Shown: one piece after another, positions 9,098 through 18,331 of the stretch | Layout of the letters: every line of letters starts with the position of its first letter | Position numbering within the stretch: the stretch's first letter is position 1 | Assembly (NCBI RefSeq): GCF_030252185.1 | Contig: NZ_CP126970.1 | Location: forward strand, 558,001 to 622,000 | DNA length: 64,000 nucleotides | Direction: 5' to 3' | From: Corynebacterium suedekumii | Lineage (GTDB): Bacteria; Actinomycetota; Actinomycetes; Mycobacteriales; Mycobacteriaceae | Program-made: the position numbers and the translations under genes | Notes under the pieces: generated by a model | Seen by the model: the letters and a program-made list of their open reading frames with translations, nothing else | What the model was told of the DNA's origin: nothing | Databases searched by the model: none

Positions 9098-10720
9098 CTA
9101 CTGCTGCAGGAAGATCTCTGCACCCGGTCCCAGCGGCAGATCCGCGAAGTACCAGATCGCCAGCAGACCGGCCCACGCCAGCCAGAACGGAATGACGAAG
9201 GGCACCAACCGGGACATCAGGGTTCCCAGGCCGGCCTCCGGCTCGTAGCGGCGGAGCAGGCCGAGGATGACGATCATGTACGGATTGAGCGGGGTGATCA
9301 CCTGGGTGGCGGAGTCGCCGACACGGAAGGCCGCCTGGGTGAAGGCGGGCTCGAAACCGATGAGGGCGAACATGGGCACGAACACCGCCGCCATGAGCGT
9401 CCACATCGCCGAACCGGAGATGATGAGCAGGTTGAGCAGCGACGCAAGGACGATGAACGCGAGGATCGCGCCGAAGCCGGTGAGACCGATCGACTCGAGG
9501 AACGCCGCCCCCTTGACCGCGGTGTACGTACCGATGCCGGTCCAGGCGAACAGCGCGACGAACTGGCCGAGGATGAAGGCGAGCACCAGGAAGCTGAGCA
9601 TGTCCCTGATGGCCAGCCCCATCATCTCGACGATGTCGGCCACCGACGTCACGGTGCCCACATACAGGCCGTAGACGATGCCGAGCACCATGAAGTAGGC
9701 GAAGACGATGAACACGATGGACTGCAGCAACGGGGACTGCGGGAGGAACGACCCCTCCTCATTGCGCCAGGGTGACTCCGGGATGAGGAACGCCCAGAGG
9801 AAGACCACCGTCAGGACCAGTGCCGCCACCAGGGAGGCGACGAGACCGCGGTTCTCCTGCCTGGTCAGCGTCGGGGAGAGCTCGTTGCCCTCGGTGTCAC
9901 GGTCACCGCGCTGGGAGGCGTCCTCCCCCTCGAGGGACTCCTCGGTGGGGATGTCCTGACGGATCATGCGGGGCTCGAGGACCCGGTCGGTGATGAAGCC
10001 GGCGAGCAGGCCGAGGATGATCGCGGAGGCGATGTTGAAGTAGTAGTTGGAGACCGGGTTGACCTCGGTGGTGGCGATGCCCGGCAGCGTGGCCATGACG
10101 GCGTTGGTGATGCCCGCGAACAGGGCGTCGAGGCTGGTGGGGAACAGTGCCGTGGAGTATCCGGCGCCCACGGCCGCGAAGCCACCGAGCAGGCCCGCGA
10201 CGGGGTGTCGGCCGGCGGCCTTGAACACCATCGCGGCCAGGGGCGGGACGACGACGAAGGCGGCGTCCGCCATGATCGACGCCGTCACACCCACCACGCC
10301 GACGGCGTAGGGCAGGATCCATTTCTTGGCGGAGCCGAAGAGTTTCCGGATCAGGGCCGACAGCATGCCGGTCCGCTCGGCGACACCGGTGGCCAGGAGG
10401 ATCGGCAGGACGGTGACCAGCGGCGGGAATCCGATGTAGTTCTCACCCATGGTGGTGGTCAGCCAGGTCAGACCTTCTCCGGTGAACAGGCCCCGGATGG
10501 TGAGGTCCTCATCGGACCCCGGGACCGCCACCTGGATGCCCTGGATCGCCATGATCGTCGAGGCGACACCGGTGATGAGGAACAGGATGAGGAAGAGGGT
10601 GAACGGTTCGGGCAGTTTGTTGCCCAGGGTCTCGATGCCGGTGAGGATCCGGTCACCGATGCCACGGGACTTCGTCTCCCGTGGCCGTTCCTTCTCGGTG
10701 GTGGTGTGCTTCGTACTCAT
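9098..10720 (-). CDS. AbgT family transporter
   Basis: A 540-residue inner-membrane protein. The start is set at the ATG at 10720, preceded by GAAGGGACA, rather than at upstream alternatives. After a hydrophilic N-terminus it has about twelve hydrophobic segments. A long hydrophilic loop at about 270-310 and the conserved C-terminal ITPLNPYMIVILGLLRRYEP are characteristic of AbgT proteins. E. coli AbgT imports p-aminobenzoyl-glutamate; related YdaH and MtrF were reported to export sulfonamides. It is presumably co-transcribed with the downstream hydrolase. Confidence 0.93.
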   Translation of the reverse strand: MSTKHTTTEKERPRETKSRGIGDRILTGIETLGNKLPEPFTLFLILFLITGVASTIMAIQGIQVAVPGSDEDLTIRGLFTGEGLTWLTTTMGENYIGFPPLVTVLPILLATGVAERTGMLSALIRKLFGSAKKWILPYAVGVVGVTASIMADAAFVVVPPLAAMVFKAAGRHPVAGLLGGFAAVGAGYSTALFPTSLDALFAGITNAVMATLPGIATTEVNPVSNYYFNIASAIILGLLAGFITDRVLEPRMIRQDIPTEESLEGEDASQRGDRDTEGNELSPTLTRQENRGLVASLVAALVLTVVFLWAFLIPESPWRNEEGSFLPQSPLLQSIVFIVFAYFMVLGIVYGLYVGTVTSVADIVEMMGLAIRDMLSFLVLAFILGQFVALFAWTGIGTYTAVKGAAFLESIGLTGFGAILAFIVLASLLNLLIISGSAMWTLMAAVFVPMFALIGFEPAFTQAAFRVGDSATQVITPLNPYMIVILGLLRRYEPEAGLGTLMSRLVPFVIPFWLAWAGLLAIWYFADLPLGPGAEIFLQQ

Positions 10721-10825
10721 GATCTGTCCCTTCGGAGATCCTGGCAGTTGCGACATACTGTCGCACAGATCACAGCACATCGCCGGGCATTTCCCCGATT
10801 TATCATGACGGCTCCCCCATACATG

Positions 10826-11248
10826 TCACCGCTTCTCCCACGATTCCACGTCCCCCGGGACGGCTCGGAAGAGCGGGTGCGGTTCGGGTTCCTCCGGCAG
10901 CAGGTCACTGAGCGCGGGATCCCGGACGAGCAGCTTGGCTCGGAGGTGGTCGGCCTCGTAGCTCAGTTGCCCGGTGGTGACCTCCAGCTGTTCGGAGCCA
11001 CCCGTTGTGAGGATCTTCGCGGCGTCGAAACGGTATCCGCGGTCCAGGGACTCCGCGTGGATCCCGCGGAGGTAGGAACCGATGGCGGCCAGCGGATCGG
11101 GAGCCGCCCGGAACCGTTCCAGCTGCGGGTGGTTCCGGTACCCGGTGGTGCCGCCCGCCAGGACCTTCTGGGCGAGCAGGGTCTCCCGCCAGCAGGCGAC
11201 GAGTCCCTTCTGGTCGAGGTGGCGGGGGTGCAGGGACCAGATTCTCAT
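10826..11248 (-). CDS. Pyrimidine dimer DNA glycosylase / endonuclease V family protein
   Basis: A 140-residue protein beginning MRIWSLHPRHLDQKGLVACW, the typical start of actinobacterial endonuclease V (T4 DenV fold) homologues. TTGYRNHPQLERF, GYRFDAAKI and a C-terminal PHPLFRAVPGDVESWEKR also match the family. T4 endonuclease V cleaves cyclobutane dimers using the N-terminal amine; activity of the short actinobacterial branch is inferred. The start was moved to the ATG at 11248, because that methionine must be near the N-terminus for the family chemistry. It ends 10 bases before the cysZ stop region on the same strand. Confidence 0.8.
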   Translation of the reverse strand: MRIWSLHPRHLDQKGLVACWRETLLAQKVLAGGTTGYRNHPQLERFRAAPDPLAAIGSYLRGIHAESLDRGYRFDAAKILTTGGSEQLEVTTGQLSYEADHLRAKLLVRDPALSDLLPEEPEPHPLFRAVPGDVESWEKR

Positions 11249-11258
11249 GCCGGGAAAC

Positions 11259-12212
11259 CTACCGCACCCGTCCCTCCGCCAGCTCCACCGTGGCCCCGGA
11301 GCCACCGGCCGGTTCGACGTCGACGCCGGTGACCACGACGGCGTCGAGGGCGTTACGGCGGGCACGGCGGGCACCGACCCAGCTGAGCGTCAGACCGACG
11401 GCCAGGACCAGGCCACGGACCACCCAGACGGCCGGCCCCTCCACCCCCATGAACGCCAGGACGGCGGGGAGGTTGAGTACGACGAGGAGGGTGCCCACGA
11501 CGCCACCCAGGGCGGCGGGGTTGAGGCGGGTGACTATCCAGGCGGCGACGGGTGCGGCGATGGAGCCGCCGATGAGGAGCGCGAGGACGGCGGCGAGGTT
11601 GGCCACCATCTCGTCCCAGAGGCCGACGACGAAGCCGAGGGTGGCGCCGGTGGTGACGAGGAATTCGGCGGTGTTGACGGTACCGACGACGCGGCGGGGT
11701 TCGGTGCGTCCGAGGGAGAGGAGGGTGGAGGTGGTGACCGGCCCCCAGCCGCCGCCTCCGGAGGCGTCGATGAAGCCACCGAAGATGCCGAGGCCACCGA
11801 GGAAGCCGGTGGAGTGGGGGCGGTTGTCGAGAGAGCGGCGGACGCGGCCGCGGGAGAACCGCCAGATGAGGTTGACACCGATGGCGGCGAGGATGGCGGC
11901 GGTGAGTGGCCGGGCGGCGTCGGTGCTCAGGGAGGAGAGGACGGTGGCGCCGGCGAAGGCACCGAGGGCGCCGGGGACGGCGAGGCGGACGACGACGCGC
12001 CAGTCGACGTTGCCGAAGCGCCAGTGACTGACGCCGGAGACGAGGGTGGTGCCCAGTTCGGCGACGTGGACGGCCGCGGAGGCCTGGGCGGGGCCGAGGC
12101 CGGCGAGGAGGATGAGGATGGTCGTCGACGTGGCGCCGAAGCCCATGCCGAGGCCGCCGTCGACAAGCTGGGCCGCCAGGCCCGCGACCGCGATGAGGAT
12201 GAGCGTTTTCAT
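11259..12212 (-). CDS. cysZ: TSUP-family sulfate permease CysZ
   Basis: A 317-residue membrane protein of the TauE/SafE (TSUP) superfamily with about eight hydrophobic segments. The N-terminal half contains QLVDGGLGMGFGATST, and the second half has the pseudo-repeat GGFIDASGGGGWGPVTTSTLL. Both are glycine-rich signature repeats of corynebacterial CysZ. In C. glutamicum the last gene of fpr2-cysIXHDNYZ encodes this permease, and the gene order here is the same. It is unrelated to E. coli CysZ. The start at 12212 is 14 bp after the cysY stop. Confidence 0.9.
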   Translation of the reverse strand: MKTLILIAVAGLAAQLVDGGLGMGFGATSTTILILLAGLGPAQASAAVHVAELGTTLVSGVSHWRFGNVDWRVVVRLAVPGALGAFAGATVLSSLSTDAARPLTAAILAAIGVNLIWRFSRGRVRRSLDNRPHSTGFLGGLGIFGGFIDASGGGGWGPVTTSTLLSLGRTEPRRVVGTVNTAEFLVTTGATLGFVVGLWDEMVANLAAVLALLIGGSIAAPVAAWIVTRLNPAALGGVVGTLLVVLNLPAVLAFMGVEGPAVWVVRGLVLAVGLTLSWVGARRARRNALDAVVVTGVDVEPAGGSGATVELAEGRVR

Positions 12213-12226
12213 GGGGGACGACCTGT

Positions 12227-12943
12227 TCAGGTGAGGGCTGGGGCGACGGCGCTGTGGCGTCGGGCGACGACGCGGGCCAGGTCGGTGGTCAGGGGCGGGG
12301 ACGAGGTGAGGCGGGTGCCGGTGGCGGCCTGCATTCGTCCGAGTTGCCCGGTGACCTGGTCGAGCAGCAGTCCGTCGGTGACGAACAGCGGCAGCAGGTG
12401 CACGGCGTCGTGACCGGTGGCGGCCTCCAGGACGCCCGCTCCCCCGCTGCCGCGCCCGCCGGTGGCGGGGACGACCTGGATGCTGTGTCCGGAGCGTTCC
12501 CCCACGTTTGCGGCGAGCTTCTCGACGCCCGCCGCTGCCGCCGCGTCCGAGGTTCCCACCGGGTAGAGCACGACGTGCGCGCCGTCCGGGGCGTCGAGGG
12601 CGAGGCGGGCGGTGAGGACCTCGGCGACGAGGTCGCCGGTGCCCAGCCCGTCGGCGAGGTGGAGGTCGAGGCCGCTGGCGTGACGGGCCTCGACGAGGGC
12701 GGCGGGGACGTCGTGGCGCGCGTGGAAGGCGTGGGTGAACAGGAGGGGGACGACGACCGCCGCGCGGTGACCACACTCCGCCAGGGCGCGGGCGGCGTCC
12801 GGGAGGGACGGCTCGGTGAAGTCGAGGTGGGCGGCGACCGCGGCGACGTCGAGAAGCTCGCCGGCGGCGCGGGTCAACCTGCGGACCCCGGCTTCGGCAC
12901 CGGGGTGGCGCGAACCGTGGGAGAGGGTGATCAGGGCGGTCAT
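12227..12943 (-). CDS. cysY: CbiX/SirB-like sirohydrochlorin chelatase
   Basis: A 238-residue protein with two tandem CbiX-type half domains. The first begins TALITLSHGSRHPGAE with the putative chelating histidine and continues with VVVPLLFTHAFHARHDVP, whose two histidines are typical. The second contains VHLLPLFVTDGLLLD. The family inserts Fe2+ (or Co2+) into sirohydrochlorin. Siroheme is the cofactor of sulfite reductase CysI in the same operon, which explains its place. In C. glutamicum the equivalent gene is named cysY. It starts 8 bp after the cysN stop. Confidence 0.85.
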   Translation of the reverse strand: MTALITLSHGSRHPGAEAGVRRLTRAAGELLDVAAVAAHLDFTEPSLPDAARALAECGHRAAVVVPLLFTHAFHARHDVPAALVEARHASGLDLHLADGLGTGDLVAEVLTARLALDAPDGAHVVLYPVGTSDAAAAAGVEKLAANVGERSGHSIQVVPATGGRGSGGAGVLEAATGHDAVHLLPLFVTDGLLLDQVTGQLGRMQAATGTRLTSSPPLTTDLARVVARRHSAVAPALT

Positions 12944-12951
12944 GGTGGCTC

Positions 12952-14256
12952 CTAGCGCAGGCGGTGGCCGACGAGGCCGGCCGCCAGGGTGGTGCCCGCG
13001 GACTGGTCGATGAGCAGGAAGTTGCCCACCGCGCCGCGCGCTGCGTAGTCCTCGACCGGGAGTTCGGCGGCGACCTCGACGCTGATGTGCGCGATGTCGT
13101 TGAGGCCGAAGGTCTCGGGTGCCTCGGTGTCGCTGACGCCGTCGATGTCGAGGACGCGGTCGACGGCGGCGACCCGGCCGCGGACCAGCGAGGTGCCGTA
13201 GCGGACCTTCACGGGGGCGCCGGCCTTGACGGCGCGTTCGGTGAGGCCGACGACGGTGGCGTGGAAACGACGGACCGACTCGGGGTGGGACGGGCCGGAG
13301 ATGAGGTCGCCGCGGACCAGGTCGATGTCGTCGGCGAGCAGGAGGGTCACCGAGTCGCCGGCGACGGCCTGCCGGACGGGGCCGTCGGCGGAGTCGATGC
13401 CGGTGACGGTGGTGGTGCGACCGTAGTCGAGGGTGACCTCATCACCCACGCTGACCTGACCGGCCTCGATGCGGCCGGCGTAACCGCGGTAGTCGCTGGC
13501 GTGCTCGCGGATGACCCACTGGATGGGGAAACGCAGATCCAGGTCATGGGCGCGGCCGCGGTGGACGGTGACGTTCTCCAGGATCTCCAGGACGGTCGGC
13601 CCCGGATACCAGGGCATGTTCGTGGAGGGTTCGACGACGTTGTCACCGCGCAGGGCGGAGATCGGGATGACGTGCGCGTCGTCGACGCCGAGTTCGGCGG
13701 CCTTGGCGGTGAAGTCGGCCTCGATGGCACGGAAGACGTCCTCGGAGTAGTCGACGAGGTCGATCTTGTTCACGGCGAGGATGACGGTCTTGACGCCGAG
13801 GAGCGCGGCGACGGTCAGGTGCCGGACGGTCTGCTCGACGACGCCGTGACGGGCGTCGACAAGCAGGACGACCACCTGGGACGTGGACATGCCGGTGACC
13901 GTGTTGCGGGTGTACTGCACGTGGCCTGGGGTGTCCGCGAGGATGAAGGTGCGCTTGTCGGTGGCGAAGTAGCGGTAGGCCACGTCGATGGTGATGCCCT
14001 GCTCACGCTCGGCGCGCAGGCCGTCGACGAGCAGGGACAGGTCGACGCCGTCGAAACCACGGTCGGCGGAGGTCTGCTCGACGGAGGCGAGCTGGTCGGC
14101 GAGCACCGACTTGGTGTCGTGGAGCAGGCGCCCGACGAAGGTGGACTTGCCGTCGTCGACGGAGCCGGCGGTGCACAGCCGCAGGGTCTCCCGGTCGGCG
14201 ATGACGTCGGTGGCGGTGGGGTTGTGGGTCGGGGCGTTCAGCGTGGGGGCGGACAT
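12952..14256 (-). CDS. cysN: Sulfate adenylyltransferase subunit 1 (GTPase) CysN
   Basis: A 434-residue EF-Tu-like GTPase that drives formation of adenosine 5'-phosphosulfate (APS) together with CysD. The P-loop GSVDDGKSTFVGRLL is at about residues 31-45, DTPGH at about 110, and the NKID guanine-specificity motif at about 165. Two beta-barrel domains follow. There is no C-terminal APS kinase (CysC) domain, which fits direct reduction of APS rather than PAPS. Its start overlaps the cysD stop (TGATG), indicating translational coupling. Confidence 0.97.
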   Translation of the reverse strand: MSAPTLNAPTHNPTATDVIADRETLRLCTAGSVDDGKSTFVGRLLHDTKSVLADQLASVEQTSADRGFDGVDLSLLVDGLRAEREQGITIDVAYRYFATDKRTFILADTPGHVQYTRNTVTGMSTSQVVVLLVDARHGVVEQTVRHLTVAALLGVKTVILAVNKIDLVDYSEDVFRAIEADFTAKAAELGVDDAHVIPISALRGDNVVEPSTNMPWYPGPTVLEILENVTVHRGRAHDLDLRFPIQWVIREHASDYRGYAGRIEAGQVSVGDEVTLDYGRTTTVTGIDSADGPVRQAVAGDSVTLLLADDIDLVRGDLISGPSHPESVRRFHATVVGLTERAVKAGAPVKVRYGTSLVRGRVAAVDRVLDIDGVSDTEAPETFGLNDIAHISVEVAAELPVEDYAARGAVGNFLLIDQSAGTTLAAGLVGHRLR

Positions 14257-15170
14257 CAGAAGTAGCCCTCTTTCTTGCGGTCTTCCATGGCGGATTCGGA
14301 CAGGCGGTCATCGGCGCGCGTGGCGCCGCGCTCGGTGAGGGTGGACGTGGCGATCTCCGCCAGGACCTGGTCGATGGTGGACGCGTCGGACTCGACGGCG
14401 CCGGTGCAGGACATGTCGCCGACGGTGCGGTAGCGCACGCGGCGGGTCTCCAGGGCCTCGCCCTTGCGCGGGCCACCCCACTCACCCGGGGTCAGCCACA
14501 TGCCGTCACGTTGGAACACCTCGCGGTCATGGGAGAAGTAGATCTCCGGCAGCTCGATGCCGCGGGCACCGATGTACTCCCACACATCCGCCTCAGTCCA
14601 GTTGGAGATGGGGAAGACCCGAATGTTCTCGCCGGGCAGCTTCTCGCCGTTGTACAGGCTCCACAGCTCCGGACGCTGGCGGCGGGGATCCCAGCCGCCG
14701 AAGGAGTCACGCACGGAGAACACCCGCTCCTTGGCACGTGCCCGCTCCTCGTCGCGGCGGGCGCCCCCGAGGACGGCGTCATAGCCCTGCTCGGCGATGG
14801 TCTCCACCAGCGGGACGGTCTGCAGCGGGTTGCGGGTCCCGTCGGGGCGTTCGGCGAGCTCGCCACGGTCGATCCAGTCCTGCACCTTGGCCACCCGCAG
14901 GCGGGCGCCGGTCTCGGCGACGAGCCGGTCACGGAACTCCAGGACCTCGGGGAAGTTGTGGCCGGTGTCTACGTGGAGCAGTTCGAAGGGCACGGTGGCC
15001 GGGGCGAAGGCGCGACGGGCGAGCTCGAAGACCACGCAGGAGTCCTTGCCGCCGGAGAACAGCAGGCCGATCTTGTCGAACTGCCCCGCGACCTCCCGGA
15101 GGATGTGGATGGACTCGTTCTCGAGGTCCTTGAGGTGGGGGGAGAGCTGGGTGGAAAGTGCTGTGGTCAT
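14256..15170 (-). CDS. cysD: Sulfate adenylyltransferase subunit 2 CysD
   Basis: A 304-residue PP-loop ATP sulfurylase subunit. LLFSGGKDS (about residues 37-45) is the PP-loop, followed by HVDTGHNFPEV, GGARRDEE and SVRDSFGGWDPR, all typical of CysD. With CysN it makes APS from sulfate and ATP. The ATG at 15170 overlaps the intended cysH stop codon by ATGA; an in-frame ATG five codons upstream (15185) lies inside cysH and was not chosen. Confidence 0.97.
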   Translation of the reverse strand: MTTALSTQLSPHLKDLENESIHILREVAGQFDKIGLLFSGGKDSCVVFELARRAFAPATVPFELLHVDTGHNFPEVLEFRDRLVAETGARLRVAKVQDWIDRGELAERPDGTRNPLQTVPLVETIAEQGYDAVLGGARRDEERARAKERVFSVRDSFGGWDPRRQRPELWSLYNGEKLPGENIRVFPISNWTEADVWEYIGARGIELPEIYFSHDREVFQRDGMWLTPGEWGGPRKGEALETRRVRYRTVGDMSCTGAVESDASTIDQVLAEIATSTLTERGATRADDRLSESAMEDRKKEGYF

Positions 15171-15978
15171 GAGTGGAGTCCGCATTCTGTCTTGGCGTTG
15201 CCGGCCCAGCGGCCGGCCCGGGGTCGTCGCCCTCGGCGACGGGGAGGGTGCAGGTGGCGCACCCGATCGACGGGTAACCCTGCGTGGTCAACGGGTGCCG
15301 GATGAGGTCATGGTCGGTGATGTAGGCCTCGGTCTCCGCCAGCGACCAGGTGATGATCGGCGAGATCTTCAACCGGCCGGTGGCGTCCAGGCTCAACGCG
15401 GGCGCCTGGGCCCGGGTCGGCCCGTCGGCCCGCCGCAGTCCGGTGACCCAGCCCGCGTAGGGGCTCAGGTTCACCGCGAGCGGTTCGACCTTGCGCATCC
15501 GGCAGCAGGCTGTCGGGTTGGCGCGGTAGAGGTCGCGACCGTAGGCCTCGTCCTGTTCCGCACGGCTGAGCAGCGGCAGGGCGGTGACCAGGCGCTGCGG
15601 GTAACGGGCATCCACCTCACCGGCGACGTCGAGGGTCTCCGGGAAGTGGTAGCCGGTGTCCAGGAACAACAGGTCCGCGTCCGGCAGGTGCCGGGCGGCC
15701 AGCTCCGCGAGGACGGTGTTCTCCATCGACAGAGTCACCGCGACCTGGCCCGGCGCGTGCTCCCGGACCCAGTCGAGGATGTTCCCGGCCGTCTCATCGT
15801 GGAGGCGGTCGGCCCACTCGTCGACCAGGTCGGTGTTGCGTCGGGCGGTGTCCTCGGCCAGCGGCTCGGTGGTCTTCGGGCCGGCGGGGCTGACCTCTGG
15901 GTCGCGGGGCGCGCCGGCGCCGGGCGCGCCTGTGCCTGTGCTGCCTGCGCCTCCCAGGAGGTTGATGCTGGTGCTCAT
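15167..15978 (-). pseudogene. cysH: Adenylylsulfate reductase CysH with a C-terminal frameshift
   Basis: A thioredoxin-dependent APS reductase that makes sulfite. About 250 residues are in frame, including the PP-loop-like substrate site (SMENTVLAEL, DTGYHFPETLD) and the [4Fe-4S] cysteines in TACCRMRK and GCATCTLPV, which mark the APS- rather than PAPS-reducing type. After VAEGDDP the frame is lost: removing the shift restores AGRWAGNAKTECGLHS and a stop at 15167-15169, overlapping cysD. The missing ECGLH carries the catalytic cysteine. The defect is one C absent from a C run near 15219-15222 and could be a sequencing error. The start at 15978 overlaps the cysX stop (ATGA). Confidence 0.9.
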
Positions 15979-16298
15979 CGGTTGCTCACCACTTTCTGTG
16001 CGTCCTGCCCGGCGTCCGGTGCCGGGGCTCCGGAAGAAGTCTCTCCCGATCCGGGCAGTACCGCAGTGTGACCGTGGCGGGCCAGGGACTCCTGCAGGGC
16101 CTGACTGGTGGAGCGGGCCGCCGCGGGCCGGTGCAGCGGGTCGTCCTGCCCGTGGTAGCGGACGGAGAACACGCGGGTGCAGTCGGAGCAGGACCACGCG
16201 AAGTCGTCCTCGACCGCCGGGAAGAGTTCCTCCCCGGCGCAGTAGGGGCAGAACAGCGGGTGGTTGCGGTTGGGGTTGGGGGTGCGGCGGAAACTCAC
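15975..16298 (-). CDS. cysX: CysX, small ferredoxin-like protein of the sulfite-reduction cluster
   Basis: A 107-residue protein. The N-terminal half carries FCPYCAGEEL and SCSDCTRVFSV, two CxxC pairs about 20 residues apart, able to hold a metal or Fe-S centre. The C-terminal half is low-complexity. In C. glutamicum cysX lies between cysI and cysH and was proposed to carry electrons from Fpr2 to CysI; the same gene order here supports the assignment. The GTG start at 16298 overlaps the cysI stop (GTGA). Confidence 0.85.
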   Translation of the reverse strand: MSFRRTPNPNRNHPLFCPYCAGEELFPAVEDDFAWSCSDCTRVFSVRYHGQDDPLHRPAAARSTSQALQESLARHGHTAVLPGSGETSSGAPAPDAGQDAQKVVSNR

Positions 16299-18001
16299 TT
16301 GAGGTCCTCCTCGTCGGCGCGCTGGATCCACTCCTGGAAGGTCTCGCCCTCGGTGCGCTGCTGCTGGAAGTGGCTGACCACGCGGACGACGTAGTCCCCC
16401 ACCTCGTCGGCGATGACCTTGTGGCCCTTGACCTTGCGGCCGAAGTTGGCGCCCACGTTCATCGATCCGCCGAGGTGGACCTGGAAGCCCTCGACGCGGT
16501 TGCCGTCGGCGTCGGTGACGGTCTGCCCCTTGAACCCGATGTCGGCGACCTGGGTGCGGGCGCAGGAGTTGGGGCAGCCGTTGAGGGCGATGCGGACGGG
16601 CACGTCGATGTCGCCGATGCGCTCCTCCAGCTCGTCGACGAGTTCGACGGCGCGGGACTTGGTGGTGGCGTGCGCCAGCTTGCAGAACTCCAGGCCGGTG
16701 CAGGAGATGATGTTGCGGCGCCATTCGCTGGGCTTGGAGAACAGGCCCGTCTCATCGAGGGCGGTGGCCAGGGGTGCGAGGTCGGTGCGCTCGACGTCGA
16801 GGAAGAGCAGCTCCTTCTCGGCGGTGGTGCGGATGCGCTCGATGCCGAAGCGCTCGGCGACCTCCGCAATGGCGATGAGCTGCTCGCCGGTGGTGTGGCC
16901 CACGGTCGGCTTGACGCCGAGGTAGAATTTGCCGTCCTTCTGCGGGTGCGCCCCGATGTGGTCTCGGTAGCCGGGGTTGATCGGCTGGTGGGGTCCGTCG
17001 ATGAGCTTCCGGCCGAGGTATTCGTTCTCCAGGACCTCACGGAACTTCTCCACCCCCCACTGCGCCACGAGGAACTTCAGGCGCGCGCGGTTGCGCAGGC
17101 GGCGGAAACCGTAGTCCCGGAAGATCCGGGCCACGCCGGCCCACACCTCCGGGACCTCCTCCAGCGGGATCCACGCGCCGAGCGACTGCGCGATCATCGG
17201 GTTGGTGGACAGGCCGCCACCGACATAGCACTCGAAACCGGGGCCGTGCTCCGGGTGGACGGATCCGATGAAGGAGACGTCCTGGATCTCGTGGGTGACG
17301 TCCTGGCGGGAATGGCCCGAGATGGCGGACTTGAACTTGCGCGGCAGGTTGTGGAACTCCGGGTCGGGCAGCAGGTCGCGCTGGATCTTCTCGATCGCCG
17401 GGGTGGCGTCGATGATCTCCTCCGCGCTGACGCCCGCAACCGGCGAACCGAGGATGATGCGCGGCACGTCACCGCAGCCGAGGATGCTGGTCAGCCCGAC
17501 GGAATCGAGCTTCTCCCAGATCGCGGGGACGTCCTCGATGCGGATCCAGTGCAGCTGAATGTTCTGCCGGTCGGTGAAGTCCGCGGTGGATCGGGCGTAG
17601 TCGCGGCTGATCTCGCCGACGGCGCGGAGGCGTTCAGGGGAGGCGAGGCCGCCGTCGAAACGCACGCGCATCATGAGGTACTTGTCCTGCAGCTCCGCGT
17701 CGGGCACCTGGCCGGTGAGTTCACCGCCGAGATCCTGGCGGCGCTGCGTGTAGATGCCCAGCCACTTGAATCGCGGCGCCAGGTCATCCGCCGGGATCGA
17801 GTCGAAGCCCTGCCTGGAGTAGATGTCGATGACGCGCTGCTTGACCGCGAGCACGTCCTCCTCCTGCTTGACCTCCTCGACATGGTTGAGCGGCGCCGTG
17901 CCGTCGATCTTCCACTGGCCTTCGGGCTTGCGCGCCCGCTTCGGCCGCTTATCGACGCCCGCGTCGCTGACCGTCGGCTTCTCCGTCACGGTGGTTGACA
18001 T
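16295..18001 (-). CDS. cysI: Ferredoxin-type sulfite reductase CysI
   Basis: A 568-residue siroheme and [4Fe-4S] enzyme that reduces sulfite to sulfide. The cluster ligands are in SCTGLEFCKLA (about residues 425-435) and NGCPNSCART (about 468-477). The substrate-binding FTDRQNIQLHWI and duplicated ferredoxin-like half domains are present. The ATG at 18001 is preceded by AGGAGA. It is the first gene of the minus-strand cys operon, divergent from fpr2, and the promoter region carries McbR-like boxes. Confidence 0.97.
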   Translation of the reverse strand: MSTTVTEKPTVSDAGVDKRPKRARKPEGQWKIDGTAPLNHVEEVKQEEDVLAVKQRVIDIYSRQGFDSIPADDLAPRFKWLGIYTQRRQDLGGELTGQVPDAELQDKYLMMRVRFDGGLASPERLRAVGEISRDYARSTADFTDRQNIQLHWIRIEDVPAIWEKLDSVGLTSILGCGDVPRIILGSPVAGVSAEEIIDATPAIEKIQRDLLPDPEFHNLPRKFKSAISGHSRQDVTHEIQDVSFIGSVHPEHGPGFECYVGGGLSTNPMIAQSLGAWIPLEEVPEVWAGVARIFRDYGFRRLRNRARLKFLVAQWGVEKFREVLENEYLGRKLIDGPHQPINPGYRDHIGAHPQKDGKFYLGVKPTVGHTTGEQLIAIAEVAERFGIERIRTTAEKELLFLDVERTDLAPLATALDETGLFSKPSEWRRNIISCTGLEFCKLAHATTKSRAVELVDELEERIGDIDVPVRIALNGCPNSCARTQVADIGFKGQTVTDADGNRVEGFQVHLGGSMNVGANFGRKVKGHKVIADEVGDYVVRVVSHFQQQRTEGETFQEWIQRADEEDLK

Positions 18002-18128
18002 CGCTGTTCTCCTGAAAGGTTGTGAACTACTCGGTCTGTTTCCTGATGAACCAGGATGGTCCGGGTTACTCGCCGAGCCTGTTGCCGGGAGCCTATGCGG
18101 TTTCCCGCCGTCCAGAATTGAAACTAGG

Positions 18129-18144
18129 CGGACCACTCTGTCTG
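18129..18144. promoter_or_regulatory. Weak McbR-like box CGGAC/GGAC-N6-GTCTG
   Basis: The core GAC-N6-GTC is kept while the outer bases differ from consensus. It is on the cysI side of the region and could serve the cys operon promoter. Confidence 0.45.
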
Positions 18145-18245
18145 TTCAACCTTTAATTTCATCCGGACGGGATTTTGAGACGGGGAGGGCTGTCATTTCG
18201 CCGCTTTGACCTGCCCATATAGAACACAACCGGCCCTGTTCCAAC

Positions 18246-18261
18246 TAGACCGATCTGTATA
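18246..18261. promoter_or_regulatory. McbR-like operator TAGAC-N6-GTATA
   Basis: It matches TAGAC-N6-GTCTA at 9 of 10 arm positions and lies near the centre of the divergent region. Confidence 0.65.
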
Positions 18262-18331
18262 CTTACATGCACGAAGATCTGAATAAATAGCCCGGAAGTC
18301 TTTACTCGCCCCGCACCCCCTGCTACTTTCA

